Notes: generated from the sequence alone by a model not told the origin. A stretch of DNA of 64,000 nt from Spirometra erinaceieuropaei (GCA_902702965.1 CACRXP010000432.1:230324-294323); one strand, 5' to 3'; positions 1-11,280 are shown, numbered from the stretch's first letter. A program made the numbers and translations.

Positions 1-330
1 TCAAGCATGTCGCTTTTACCAAAGGAGGCGATACATGTTTCGATACAGGTCAGGACTACTCAGCATGTACACAGTTGCGTTTTTTAACATAAGACCTGAT
101 GGAGTGCAATTTCGTCAAGAGCCCTGTCCAGGTCAAATTAATTAGTCGCTTGAGCTAGTCTTTATACAGTGCAAATTCTCAAGCAAATAAGTGAAAAAGA
201 AAAAAATATTCCATAGTCTCTATCCTTACGCTATTTAGCGACCACTATTTTCAGTGAAATTAGCACGACAGGAATAGAAGTACCAAGCAGCAAAAGCCAT
301 ATACATTTAAAAACTACTACAAAGATCTTT
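1..330 (+). repeat. Edge fragment of the segmental-duplication unit
   Basis: The first ~330 bases align with 37,890-38,200 in arm D and more weakly with 16,020-16,230 in arm A. Shared stretches include the CATGTC...TTT.CCAAAG.AGGC start, a GTGCACAGTT-like block, a GACCTAGTTTTTAT-like block and GCAATTTAGCGA-like text. The similarity fades near the CTACTACAAA.ATC.T run. No gene is visible. It shows that a further copy of the palindrome arm unit once lay here or continues to the left of the window. Confidence 0.55.
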
Positions 331-929
331 TCTTTCGACGTTCGAAATTTGGGCCAAGGCAGAGAACCGAACGGCAATCCGACTGATTAGATCTCGCCTA
401 CAATGACAGTTCGGCTGATTTGCAGACTCATCTACCGGTAGGGAACCAGGTGACAGAGAATTCTCGACGCGAAGCAGGCCGCGAGGGCCATGCTTTGTAA
501 TCCCGGCATAGCAGACCCTTATAGACCTTAATTTACTGTAGTAAAACTTTGTAATATCCATCCTACAAGCATGTAGTACTACAAGTAGTATGCTTTTGTG
601 TGACATTCATTTTGTGATCCTGACATAAATATTAGCTAAATTTCGGGTCAGGCCCTGAGAAAGTCATATTTCGACCTCTTCATCCTATGTCCTGCACTTG
701 GTAATTTATGAAATTCTTCAGCCTAATTATTCTCTGTGACTCACATACCGAAAACGCATAGAGTACGATGAAAGTCGCGAAATCCTCGCGGCTGTCTCAA
801 GAAACGGCGAAACTCGCGTCTGGGCCTTTAGCTAGTAACTATGTCGGACGTATGGTAAGACCATCTATTATGTATATGACCGATGGACTCTCCTCGATCG
901 CGTTACTCTGTCTATAAATATATAATAGT
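331..929. other. Unassigned stretch
   Basis: I see no supported gene here. A 99-codon frame on the minus strand (307-606) has no recognisable domain and starts inside the repeat fragment. The first 200 bases are richer in GC than the surroundings. Confidence 0.3.
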
Positions 930-1133
930 AGAGTGGGCGCTCACCAGTCGTTTCTACAGAACTCACTAGTCCCGTTGTGCCTTAGTACGCTCTCTCTCTC
1001 GAGCTTAACCAGCAGCAGCAGAGAGGCGCATGATATAGGCAGAATGGTCTTACCGACAAAAACAAGGGAGACTGAAATCGCCATTCCTGGCTTCTTAGCC
1101 GTCGTCAGCTGGTCATACCTAACTCCGATGTGT
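930..1133 (-). mobile_element. tRNA-derived SINE, body only
   Basis: The reverse complement carries the SINE body seen in the other copies: a CTTCGGGGTTGGGTATGAC-like start, then the AATGGCCATTCC.GTCTCCCTTGT block, then the 3' part ending near CGCTCACC. It matches 49,895-50,095 along its whole length, including the distal segment absent from shorter copies. The tRNA-like head expected at its 5' end is missing. The sequence instead runs into a head in the opposite orientation. Both strands have long frames over it, but these are shadows of the repeat. Confidence 0.75.
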
Positions 1134-1135
1134 GG

Positions 1136-1232
1136 ACAACGGGCACGTAGCCCAGTGGTTAGAGGCGTTAGACTTCTAACTAACAGGTCACGAGTTCGAG
1201 CATCGGGTGTTTCACACTTCGGAGTTAAGCGG
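1136..1232 (+). mobile_element. tRNA-derived SINE, head with first ~20 nt of body
   Basis: The sequence has a Pol III A box (TAGCCCAGTGGTTAGAGGCG) and a B box-like GAGTTCGAGC. Between them, ACTTCTAA resembles the anticodon loop of tRNA-Arg(TCT). The body begins (CACACTTCGGAGTTA) and then stops. Pairing of the acceptor and T stems is poor, so I read this as a SINE head and not a working tRNA gene. Confidence 0.75.
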
Positions 1233-2955
1233 AAGAATATAGTATTTTTATTTTTGTTTTCTAAGAAATATAATTGAATTTTCAGGAGCATTGAAAGTAA
1301 AGCAGAAACGTGCATGCTAGTTAAGTAGTGATTTTTTTACAGGGGATGGCTCTTTGATGCAACCCCAAAGAATTTCATTCGAAAGCCGGCATCCAGAGGC
1401 AACAGGATTAGTATAGACTTATGCTACAGGATGATAAGTTTAAAAGGTCGTTTAAGTAAGCTTTTCGGAACGAAAACACATTTTGGAATTTCGGTTGACC
1501 TTTCGTGAGTCGGCCCACCTACTCTACGTTGTGTTTATATTTCATCAAAGCACTGATTATTAATCAAATGTTACAATCGGATTTTTTTTGATCGATGACC
1601 AACAGATTAGACACAAAATTTTCCATATGTTTGTACTTTGCGCATCTATGGACAAAACATATTTTCTTTTAAAGTTTTGGGACATACTTACAAACTATGT
1701 TACTTTATATTTGCATATTTGTTAGTTTTAAAGGCTCAGATAAGTCATCGGTTTCTTTCGAAATGTTGACTATATTAACAGTTTTGAAATTTGTGTGTTA
1801 CATTCTCCTGTGAGGGGCATAACAAAATACATCGTATATTCCATGGTTCCATTGAAAACAGGCAAGTTAAGTAGCTATGGGGCAGCTCGGCTTTGGAGCA
1901 AATTGCGAAACATCAAAATTGCAGTAAGCTTTTAAGGGATGGTGGTGCGTGTGACTGGTATGGTGGCTTTAATCGATTGCAACGCTGGTACTTGTTTGAC
2001 ACTGATACGCGCGCACAGGATGGCCTTGCATAACTTTGTTTCAGCGAGCCCTGGCATTTTCTGATAGCTTTTCGCAGTCTTATTAATCAATGAAAATCCT
2101 CGGTAATCTGTGCTTACCATTTGTACACTTATGCAGCTAGGACCGTATTTTATTGGCCCTTTCCTAACGATGCTAAAAGGATGTGCTTTTGCATTTAGAA
2201 AAATGCCATGTCGAAGCACCAATATGCAATTGGGCCATGGGAAAAGATGAAGAAATAAATATTCAATGGATGGATTTGAGCGAGAACGAGTAAAAACCAA
2301 TGAAATTTTGACAGCTGTTAAGACGTTGTTTCCTACAAGTAGAGTTAGGTTTCTACTAAACTTTTTACTAGGCACATTCATTTAAATATATCCCTGCCGA
2401 TAAGCTTTTTATTTCCTGCTGAAAGCGTAGATGACTTTGCTTGTCTCTTGGTCATTTTCTTAGTAATGTATCAATCAGGACACCCGCTCTGGCAAAAAGG
2501 GCTTTTAAAAATATGAAGCTTGCTCTCAATGTTATTGTCCGAGTAGATCATTCATAACTTTTTCTCAAACAGGGCACTAAACAGTGGCCAAACTAAACGG
2601 TATGTCCATAATACGGGCAGGAGTTGAGACTGATAAGATTGATCTACTGCGTATAAATAGCACGGTGGAGTAGTGCATTTCAAATGCTGACACCCATAAA
2701 TATCTCCATTTCATTTAGGAGGCATCGGCTCAGCAGTCGCGCCGAAAGTCAACGGAACTGGGAGACCTCTTGGTTGCCAGTTCCATATCGCAAGTGAAGA
2801 TTTTATTCACATATTTGATGGTAATTAAGTCATGTTTCTAGATTTTATCGAACGCCTGTGTTTACCTACAGATATATGCATTGGACACTACCATGCATGT
2901 AAGAAGATGGTTAGTGCTTACAGAAGGATGTTCTTTGTGGTTACTGCAATTCATT
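1233..2955. other. Unassigned AT-rich stretch
   Basis: No recognisable gene or element. The longest frame (1,932-2,381, minus, 149 codons) has no domain I know. The segment near 2,690-2,800 is locally richer in GC. Confidence 0.3.
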
Positions 2956-2959
2956 CGAC

Positions 2960-3330
2960 GACCGTTTGGTTACACAACCTTGATGGCTGACAGCCCAGGT
3001 CCAATGAAGCTCCACGATGTCATATCAGTATCATCAAATATGGCACCCGCAGTCTGGTATGCGCCGGCAGTTCCCTGATACCTGGTTCTCTGAGGGTAAC
3101 TGCGCTTGCGTCCCAGCTAGGTAAACAGGTGGTGGGCATGGCTGCCCAGTCATCCTCGTTGCTCTGGTAGCCGGCCTAGTTGCCCTTCCGACCATGCCAG
3201 CCGCCTGCGCCCTCGTACGCCTTCGGTTGTCTTGACTCTGTCTTGGAACCGGGTCCAGGTGTGGGCTGGAGAAGAAAGATTGCGGGAGATGTTACGCAAG
3301 TTTACTATCACAATAAATTAATTCACGTGC
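2960..3330. other. GC-rich island, probable element fragment
   Basis: This ~370-base stretch is clearly richer in GC (well over half G+C at 3,061-3,300) than the AT-rich DNA around it. It has no convincing reading frame. Its abrupt composition change suggests an inserted element or a gene remnant from elsewhere, but I cannot assign it to a family. Confidence 0.35.
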
Positions 3331-3867
3331 ATCTCACCCTGCAGATTGCACCGTAGCACACGGTGGACGTCGCCGAAATCGACAGCCATGTTCTTATATA
3401 GTTAGATATTTTTATTTCTTATACGAATACTGTAAGACTATTCCAACAAAATAACCAGTGCCATTGTACTTGTGCAAAACATACAAGGCGCGACGAGTAA
3501 AAAATGACGCATACGCCGAAAATTGTTTTAATGCATCAAAAGAACCCCATGAATGACCTTCCGATTGAGAAACCAGACTATGAGAAGGTACGAAGTGACC
3601 TTGCACATCATGCGTTAACGCTATTAGCCGGGGCTGGAACGTAAACCGTATTGGCCTAATGGCTGACTAATCGACAGGTGCGAAGCATGCTGTTAGAGCT
3701 CTGCAGAATAAGTCCACGGTGGATGTTTTGCCGTCTTCACGGAGAAGGACAGTAGCAGGGAGCTATAGCGACTTTAACGTCAACAACGCTGATGAGGATC
3801 AAATTTCGCGTACTGCATGACTCCTTTATCGACATTTTGTTCTGGCAAACCTTAACAAACCATGAAT
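3331..3867. other. Unassigned stretch
   Basis: No supported gene. A 64-codon minus-strand frame (3,412-3,606) has no domain or homologous copy in this window. Confidence 0.3.
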
Positions 3868-4036
3868 AGCCTTAATGACCAAGAGAGAGAACACTGGAAT
3901 GGTGATTTCTGGTTTGTTATCCGCAGTCAGCCAGCCATATCTAACCACGAGGTTTGCGAACCATCGAACCCGGATCAACAAGTTTTTAGGTAGACATCCA
4001 GCGTTCTAATAACTGAGCCATGAGATCGTTGTCCTC
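3868..4036 (-). mobile_element. tRNA-derived SINE copy
   Basis: In reverse complement this is head plus body. The T-arm/B-box region reads as GGTTCGATGG, preceded by a degenerate anticodon arm and A box (CTCAGTTATTAGA-like). After it come the GGTTAGATATGGCTGGCTGA and AATCACCATTCCAGTG blocks of the body. It is more diverged than the copies at 49,860 and 50,137 and lacks the distal 3' segment. Confidence 0.7.
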
Positions 4037-4958
4037 CCGGTTGTGAACGGGTATATTTTATTGTGGAAGGACGCCGGTCGATCGCGTTCTTGACCTCTGT
4101 CGTCCCGTGGTACCCTGGGGAGCTCACCACACTTACCTTAGTAAGCTAAGAATTCAATTGTTTGGAAACTCACCCGGTATTAACATACCTATCCCTCCGT
4201 CGTTTCGCTCAGTCTTGTAAACGTTCAATACGTTATTTATGCTACTCATGTCAGCACTGAATGCAAAGTTTTATCAGTTGATATTCCGCTCCTTTTTGCA
4301 GAATCAAACGAAAGCATTCACTTCTGTCTTATGGTTGACCATTGGGTTTTATAAGTTTAAGCATACAATAATATGTCCCTGCCATGCCGGCGACTAAACT
4401 TCACATTCTCACCGAAAACGGTTATTCTGTTCTATGTGGCATAAATATAATCCATGTAAGGTCTCCGTGTATTCGTTGATGATTTTACCTTTTACGACTC
4501 GCGTAAAATCAATTGCAGACTTGAGGTCACAGCTGACTATCCTGCAAAAATTATTTCGTTAGAAGAAGCCCGGCTTATCTGTTAGAAAACACGACGTAAA
4601 CAAACACTTCAGTCACATTCATTCGGGCACAGTCTCCGGTTAATTAGCGCTAATAATGATTCGTAATTTTCAGATTTTACAGCTGCTTGCCGCACGATAA
4701 AATTTTAAATGGAAAATCGGACCAATGACTTTCATGGAAAATGTAGTGTTTACATTATTTTTCTTATGATCAGCGTGATTGGCATGCATTTGGGTGTTGG
4801 AATAATCATCGATATATCGAGTACATTCGGTTTTCCCAAAATGCGTATTAAGCTGATACAGTATTGGAAATCCACCTAACGAAGCCGGAATTCGTGACAT
4901 GGTACGTTACATTACGACATGCTAAATGACGGCGATGACTTTGTTCGGAACTAGCATA
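4037..4958. other. Unassigned stretch
   Basis: No supported gene. A 76-codon minus frame at 4,670-4,900 has no domain. The 4,040-4,140 segment is locally GC-rich. Confidence 0.3.
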
Positions 4959-4960
4959 TA

Positions 4961-5220
4961 ATGACATTTAAGAGGAAAATAGACTCTCCGGAACAGGTTT
5001 CAAAGAGCTGGGTCGGCTCTTCATTAACAAAGTGCAAAATGCACTTAATCGATCAGAAATTTAATTTAAAATTACAACTGGTGTTGCTCAGCCTTATGCT
5101 GATCGATTTTTCTCTCCTATCGCTGCCTCAGCCTCTCGGGAAATGGCGGAGTGGCGTTTAGCCTGTGTGCTTTGTGAGTCACCACTCCGTCGAGGGGAGC
5201 TGAGCGAACCTCTTTCAGGC
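4961..5220 (+). repeat. Terminal repeat of PLE-1, left copy
   Basis: About 260 bases that match the reverse complement of 6,300-6,575 at what looks like 80% identity or better. Shared anchors include AAAGAGCTGGGTCGGCT, CGATCAGAAATTTAATTTAAA, CGATTTTTCTCTCCT and GTGTGCTTTGTGAGTCACCA. It lies immediately downstream of the PLE endonuclease frame. Its orientation makes the element's ends inverted repeats. Confidence 0.8.
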
Positions 5221-5222
5221 GG

Positions 5223-5640
5223 TCAGTCTGGCGGTTGTTGTTCTTCCTCATCGATTAAACTCAACGTCAGGAAATTGTAAGCTGCAGGAAGGTCCAGATG
5301 CCTGTCGATAGAGTTGACACCGGAGAACCGCGCCTCGAGTGTTAGCCGTTCTGATTTTGTGTTGCCACAGCCTAAGATGGTAGCCCTCTGGAGGCCAAAA
5401 TTATACCCTGTTTCTCCAACGTGTTTTGCTAGTTGAGAGTTTGCGTCTAACCTCCGAGTAGCCCATATGAGCTCTTGTAGGCGAGTTTGCAATTTCCGCA
5501 CGATTTCGCTTACATAGTTGGAGTCACCCTCATTTAAATGTATTTTGTAGATGACTGCTGACGTTTCAGCGGGTGGCAATGGGTCTTTGTGGTACATCAG
5601 GCGACGTCGAATTGTTGCTTGGGGTCGATGGGCTATGCCT
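5223..5640 (-). pseudogene. PLE-1 C-terminal GIY-YIG endonuclease domain
   Basis: The 124-codon frame matches the endonuclease end of Penelope-like retroelements. It follows a KDPLPPAETSAVIY entry, with the GIY motif degraded to VIY (residues 15-17) and the YIG motif to YVS (28-30). An Arg-rich helix follows, then an ANSQLAKHVGETGYNF block and a family-typical SIDRHLDLPAAYNFL end. In intact PLEs this nuclease nicks the target for integration. The domain is cut off from the RT part by frameshifts, so this copy should be inactive. It belongs to the same subfamily as the copy at 62,340-62,750. Confidence 0.8.
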
Positions 5641-5762
5641 AATCTGGTAGGCTGTATCAGTCTCGAGACCGCCTCAGAGACTTCTTTGACGTAGGAAATG
5701 GCCCTGCAGATTTCTGGTGGCTGCTCATTTGGCCGTCGTCTGGGTGCCCAAGGTCTGCTTCC

Positions 5763-6180
5763 CTAAATGAAATGTCCGGGATAACCATTGGTTGCAAATA
5801 GGTTTACAAGGTAAAATTGTTCGGCCCTTTTATCTTCTGGCGTGCCGCAGTGTGTTTTGACTCTTTGGAATAGAGTACGGACGCAACTACGTTTGTGAGA
5901 CAGAGAATGATTGCTGTTGAAGTGTAGGATCTGTCTCTTGTTTGTTGATTTCTTAGAATAGTGTAGTTTGCAGCTGTGCAGTGGTACACCGGCGCACGAA
6001 TACGTCAAGGAAGGGGAGTTGGTTGCTCATTTCTGCTTCCATTGTAAATTGGATATCCAGGTTAACCGAGTTCAGTAGTTTTTTTAGGTGCTCAATGTCA
6101 GTTGTTTTGACAACGGCGAAAGTGTCATCGACATATCGGGCCCAGAACTTTGGTTGATACTTGGTGAACACCAAGTATTC
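5763..6180 (-). pseudogene. PLE-1 reverse transcriptase, palm C-terminus and linker
   Basis: The frame at 5,953-6,174 has the RT catalytic motif RYVDDTF (residues 13-19), a short gap, then FTMEAEMSNQLPFLDVFV, the block that follows motif C in Penelope-like RTs. The overlapping frames at 5,763-6,008 and 5,804-5,989 continue with NSNHSLSHKRSCVRTL and NGYPGHF, the linker between RT and endonuclease. At least two frameshifts separate the pieces, and everything upstream of motif C is missing. The order, right to left, is RT, linker, GIY-YIG nuclease, as expected for the minus strand. Confidence 0.82.
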
Positions 6181-6299
6181 TACCCGTTACAGAACAAATT
6201 CAGAGATTAGGCCTCAAATCTGTCATTCAATTAGCAAAGGCTTCAGAAGAGACGAAAGATTTGATCCATCACCAAACTTCCTCGTTGCATATGCGACCG

Positions 6300-6575
6300 A
6301 CCGCCCAACAGAGGTTCACTCAAATCCCCTCGACTGAATGGTGACTCACAAAGCACACAGGCTAAACGCCCGTCTGCCAACTCCCGTGAGACTGAGGCAG
6401 CGAGAGGAGAGAAAAATCGTTCAGCATAAGGCCGACCAACACCAAGCGGTCACTTTAAATTAAATTTCTGATCGATTAAATGCATTTTTCGCTTTGCCAA
6501 TGAAAAGCCGACCCAGCTCTTTGAATTGTCAGCAGTTAAATAAACCTGCTCCGGAGAGCCTATTTTCCTCTTCAA
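6300..6575 (-). repeat. Terminal repeat of PLE-1, right copy (inverted)
   Basis: Reverse complement of 4,961-5,220 with short indels; for example, an extra ~12 bases sit before the AAAGAGCTGGGTCGGCT anchor. It lies upstream of the RT remnant. PLEs are known to carry long terminal repeats that may be direct or inverted, and here they are inverted. A third copy in the same relation to its own ORF lies at 62,890-63,040. Confidence 0.78.
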
Positions 6576-7529
6576 ACAATCTTACCGGATCTCTCTACTT
6601 TGCCAATCTTAATATATTGAATTCCGCGCACCGATGCTTGTGAATTGCGGTTACTTTCTTAACGCGTACACGAACTTCGAAATGCGCTATACATTTGAAT
6701 GGCGGACTGTTGGGCAAATTTTTACGTATTTTGTGGGAAAAAATCTCATTTATATCACGTATGACGAAAAAATGTCAATTGTCATTGTAGCGTTAAAGGA
6801 GTGAAACAGGTATGATACTGTTCTACTGCACCATGCCAGATGGGTGAGGGACAGATGCGGGCTGACGGGTGCAGCATCGGCGATACGATGCCACAAAGTG
6901 ATGCATTACTGTTATCTCTTTAGAGCAGGCCGATGCCAAAATACGTTGATTGACGACCCGTAGTTTAGAACTGATCGATAGATTTGTCTCTAAACTAAAT
7001 AGGTGGAAATGGGCGGTGTCGGATGTATGAGTGAATATTTCGTCGTTCTGTGTGCATTTTTTGTGTCTACGCAAGGAGACGTTAGTCACGCTTTAACAAT
7101 ATGCACTAACGATTGCATTAAGATTCAACACTAAGACTGATGAAATTATAAAATGATGAAATGCAAGTTAAACTTGGATGCAAAACGGTGTATTTATGAA
7201 TACAAACACATAATTAAGCACAGTTACTTAGCAGCATGTGATGTGAAAGCGGCCCGCAGGATGTTTGTCAATGTGCTACCGCAAGCCTCTAAATTTACTA
7301 CTTCGAAATTTCATAAAGCCGCCTAAATTTCATTTTTATTTACTCACTCAGTGCCAGAGTCTAATGTTGAGCATCCAGAAATTTCAGAATTTAGCTTAGT
7401 TCTACAATACCTTAACAGTCCTTGTAACCTTGACTCTACACTTGACTTTATTGCTCATGGAAACTTGTGATCAGGCCAGACTTCACTTTTCGAAAGCCAG
7501 GTACTCCCGCAATGTCATTTAATCACTTC
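6576..7529. other. Spacer with remote similarity to the outer end of arm C
   Basis: No supported gene. Part of 6,880-7,010 (TGATGCATTAC, GCCGATGC, GTTGATTGA and similar pieces) aligns loosely with the reverse complement of 49,080-49,190. The palindrome unit may therefore once have extended this far, with the PLE at 7.5-8.5 kb inserted into it. Confidence 0.3.
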
Positions 7530-8541
7530 AAATGCAGGCCCTAATGCTTCGTCGTCGTGTGATTCCTGACCTCAGTGAAAGCTCAGTCAAAAAGATTAGG
7601 CGTTCTGCCACACAGACTGCCTTCGGAAGTCCTAACACTGAGAATACCTCCCGATTCCACCTACTAGGTGTGAGCTTACACCAACCGACCATCTCATATA
7701 CAAGACGCAGCTGAGATAAGTCATTCAGCTTGCCTGCATCGTTGTGCCGGTCGACGCCTGACAGGCTTGGCGAAACGCAGCGAACAGCATGTCCAAACTA
7801 CAAGGAGCTGACCAAAGATGAGATGCAGGTTTTACGGCACGAACCTTCATTAAACATGGCTGACACCAAGCATGTTAACATGGTAGCGGCAGCGGAATCA
7901 ATCCTTTGTCAGACGAAGGCAGCGGACGAGACAAGAGTCTCATCCCGCACCAAGTGTCGGCTTTCTTGATACCCCGGAGGCCGCGGCAATTGCTTTCCTA
8001 GGACGAACGTGGTGCGCTCAGAGAACTCGAGGCCGACAAAGACCTGATCATCGTGCCAGCGGATAAAGTGTGCGCCACGGGTGTACTGGACAGAACATAC
8101 TTTCATCAAAATGCCAATGCTTTACTGGAAGACCTATGTGCAATAAACCCTTTAAAAGCACCGACACGCAAAAGTTATTTTACAATTTTGGCTTTGGAGA
8201 AATCAGGTGCAATAACACCGACCAACAGGCGCATGGCAAGAGCCCAAAATACGGCTTTAGTCAGATTGTATGGGCTCTCGAAGCCGATTCTTTGCGACCC
8301 ATCGTGTCGCCCAAAGAGGCTCCAACGTAAGGACTGGCTAAGTGGCTGATCCGGCGTCTCAAGTTCGTGACCGCTGAATCAGCAAAATTCCTGGAGAAAC
8401 TCATAGGGGACTTGGCGATCGAGACAATCGAGCTGCTTCTACAAAGCAAATACGAGGAAATAGCGAATCGCCTTAGACACGTCCAAATCCTTCAGCTCCT
8501 GAAGTTTTGTCTCAGGAAGAACTTCAGATTCGACGGGACAT
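7530..8541 (+). pseudogene. PLE 5'/N-terminal fragment (arm A copy)
   Basis: Successive frames on the plus strand match the N-terminal half of a Penelope-like polyprotein. These are an ELTKDEMQVLRHEPSLN block (7,807 on), a KDLIIVPADK motif (8,040), an ALEKSGAITPTNRRMA block, and LAIETIELLLQSKYEE and LLKFCLRKNFRFDGT at 8,410-8,540. Several frameshifts and an in-frame stop interrupt it, and ~60 bases are missing before LAIETIE relative to the arm B copy. It ends abruptly at GGGACATCGG inside the RT fingers. Loss of the 3' part is opposite to the usual 5' truncation of retroelements. The same endpoint occurs at 29,070 in arm B. Confidence 0.82.
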
Positions 8542-9639
8542 CGGAAACCAATGTACCGCATATGTACTTAAAAATAGTCATTTTCTATTTGAGAGAATAT
8601 GAAGAACTTTGCATTGAAGTTTATACACATGCTTGAGGTACCCTGTGAATATGTCAACTGGAGTTCGACGTTACATATCCGCCAAAATCATTCATATTTT
8701 TAAAGGCGAATCACACGGTGCGACATTAATTATCATCATTCTTCAATAACACCTGCACAGTTTTTTTGTAAGTTTGTGTCGCACAAGTAGTTTCATTTGG
8801 GCTGGGGATCATCCGTATGACAAATTTGTCCGGCGTTGGTGTTTTTGTTAAAGACAAATGAATCCACAATATGAAGTACTATTAGATTAAACGATCGTGG
8901 ACTTGGTAAAGTGGAGGTTAACCCATACCAAACCGATTTGTTGGGTGTGAATGGGCATGAAGTTCCGTCTGCAAAGTGAATAAATTGATACTCATTTTTT
9001 GTTATAGCCCTTCGTACAAGAATTATACGATAATTGCAATAACGCATTTTGTCAACGCATCCAGATGTCTGGTGCACAGGTTGACATGTTGAATGCTGCA
9101 GCCATCGATAACTTTGATAGCAAATTGGATTTTTTATTTTAAGTTTTGTGCACAATATGTTTGAGATAGGTTATGACAGCTAGCTCCAAATTTTGACACG
9201 ATAAGATTTCTATGGGCGCGCTGTACTACAGCATTCTAAAAGTCATGTTTCGTAGCCTGCAAGCAAAGGGCGACCTATTCCGCCAATCACATTTAATGCA
9301 ATCTCCAATTAATTTGGCTTAACTTTAGCAGCGCCGCCTGGAGCAATTCGTGTATTATAAACGCAAACTGAAAAAATTATATTCATCGGGGACGTCGCTT
9401 TTGCAAATCAATGGGACTCTTGCCAACCCTGATAGTTTTACTTTGGCCTGTAATATCCGTCAGCTGCTGCAGACATTCTGACGGTAATATTGTGCCACCT
9501 GTTTCTGCTTGTGTTACGTTCATAGTAATTTATTATCTTTCATAATTTCCGTCAATTTAACAATCTCAAATAACCCTCAGTTGATCACAGTTGTCTGAGA
9601 AGAATTGTCATTGGAAAAGATATAGTGCAATATAATAGG

Positions 9640-10030
9640 GACTTTATTTTACACGAAAATAGGAGGTGTTACCTCGCACACATGTCTTGCTAGTTTGACA
9701 AGATGTGTAATATGCATTGAGTATTTGGTAATTCCAAAAGTTTTCCAGAGCATTTTTTGCAAAAATGTAAGCCAATGTTCTATTTTGTGTAAACACACAT
9801 TTGCCTTTGATGCAACAAATTAGCAGGAAATACAAAGCTGCATTAACTGTTTAGTTTCAAAACCACAAGTATTGTATTAACTTTTTCTGGTTCAATGTCG
9901 ACCACTGGTATTTTTGATATGAATGTTTTTTTATCTTGTATTCCGAATAAGCTTCTGCAGTGGTATTTGCAAATAACCCTAAACACAAAAATGTATCCAA
10001 TGCCAGTACTCAGAGATTTCTTCATTTAAA
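9640..10030 (-). pseudogene. Signal-peptide-like small ORF, divergent to the 8-Cys gene (arm A)
   Basis: On the minus strand an ATG at 10,025 opens MKKSLSTGIGYIFVF. This is cognate to the cleaner MKKSLSICIGYVLCLILF at 26,878 in arm B. A one-base insertion in the T run after GGATAC shifts the frame here. In the cognate frame the sequence continues TTAEAYSEYKIKKHS and then stops. Farther on, a KLARHVCE block followed by a GTAACA sequence (around 9,660-9,700) recurs in arm B as KLARHVCK followed by GTGAGA, which looks like a splice donor. I infer a former small secreted-protein gene transcribed away from the 8-Cys gene. The exon structure is not proven. Confidence 0.35.
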
Positions 10031-10459
10031 AGAATCAAGTAAACTTATGATCAGTAGCAAATCTTGGTCAACATCGATTGGTATAATATGTAAGCGGTCA
10101 AGACGGACAAAACCATATGGTAAACGACGCAGACGCAATGACGGTACAGTAAGAGGAAGCAAATAAAAGTGTTAATAAGACTTGGTTATGAGAAGATAAT
10201 TTGTAAATTCAGATATTCCAGTGTCCGTTAGAATAATTTGGTAAATGTATGCGCGGTAATCGACAAATATAATCCACTCCTGATTTTAACACTTTAAGTA
10301 AACAAAATGATGATTGATGAGCAATATATGTGTATACGTGTATGTATCAACATGCTGTGAGAAACGTACAAAAGTGTGTTGTAGACTGTAATATTATAAA
10401 CTGTTTTCAAAGAGGATTTACTAATATAAATAAACACATTTACTACGCTCGTTTTGTAG

Positions 10460-11280
10460 AGTCACTAAAATGCAAAAACGATGGTATGGACCATCATTAT
10501 CTGCTCCGAAGAATTCCGTCAAGGTTTTTGAGTATACACCATAGGCCAAACTCCTATACTATGATGACCATGAAAGTGTCAGACAAACCAACCATTGGTG
10601 ACTGTCGTCGTTTGAAAATTCATCCGAGGTTTAACATGACACTCCAGTGTCAAGTTTACTTTCCGTATATAAGGTATTCTTTGAATTTTTCGGTAGGTTT
10701 ATAAAAATAAGCATAATCGCTTATTGTTATTACCTTTTTCGTAATGAGTTAACAAATTATTCAGATGGACAGATGGACTGCAAGACTGTAATTATTTTGT
10801 GCACTTGAACTCTTTAAATTATATTAAAACCGAACTTTACGAAATCCATGAATGTACCCCATTTTCGATTAAAACATGGCATTTTGCAGTGCAATGCTTA
10901 ATCACATGTAATGTGCTTAGAATATCAAAGGCTGTCCGCCGACGTCGGAGGAGCCGCCCATGGAAGAAAAGGCCGCGGAACTTCGTGTGAAGCACATAAA
11001 TGCTTTGACTACATTTGAGTACCGTGCAACTTGTGGCCTCATTTGGAACAAGTTCCGTCTGCTTCTTGTCGATGTCAACTTTTGCGACCTGAAAACGGCT
11101 GTCTCCCATGCACTTTCAACAAGAACAGATGCTCTTAGCTGTGGAGCCAATGCATCCATATTACACCTTCCGATCTACACAAAATTAGCGTTGCGAATCA
11201 GGCCATCACCTAGTTGTGTTTATGAAAATCCACGTGCCCTCGTTACCTTTGCTGACAAAATAACATGTCTAGAAATATAG
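10460..11280 (+). CDS. 8-Cys putative secreted protein, two-exon gene, arm A copy
   Basis: Exon 10,460-10,692 follows a CGTTTTGTAG acceptor and enters at codon position 2, so an upstream exon is required and not identified. It ends at TCG|GTAGGT. After a 228-base intron ending GTGCTTAG, exon 10,921-11,280 runs to TAG. The two exons encode ~197 residues. Eight cysteines are shared with the copies in arms D and C, plus one extra in NFCDL. There is an N-M-T glycosylation sequon (FNMTLQC) and a C-terminal TCLEI. Alternating hydrophobic strands suggest a beta-rich, disulphide-bonded extracellular domain. I do not recognise the family. The frames are intact while the neighbouring DNA has indels, which argues for selection on the protein. 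No polyadenylation signal was clearly seen. Confidence 0.65.

Noticed and set aside
1141..1213. A functional tRNA-Arg gene
   Set aside because: The acceptor stem does not pair, the T arm is imperfect, and the sequence continues into SINE body seen in other copies.
933..1315. Overlapping 114-codon (+) and 124-codon (-) frames as a gene
   Set aside because: Both lie over the SINE pair, and the relative at 49,767-50,099 gives the same kind of frame. They are translations of a SINE, not protein genes.
10330..10459. The ATG at 10,330 as the true start of the arm A 8-Cys protein
   Set aside because: The preceding 43 codons are not conserved in arms D and C, while a TTTGTAG-type acceptor is conserved exactly at the point where similarity begins.
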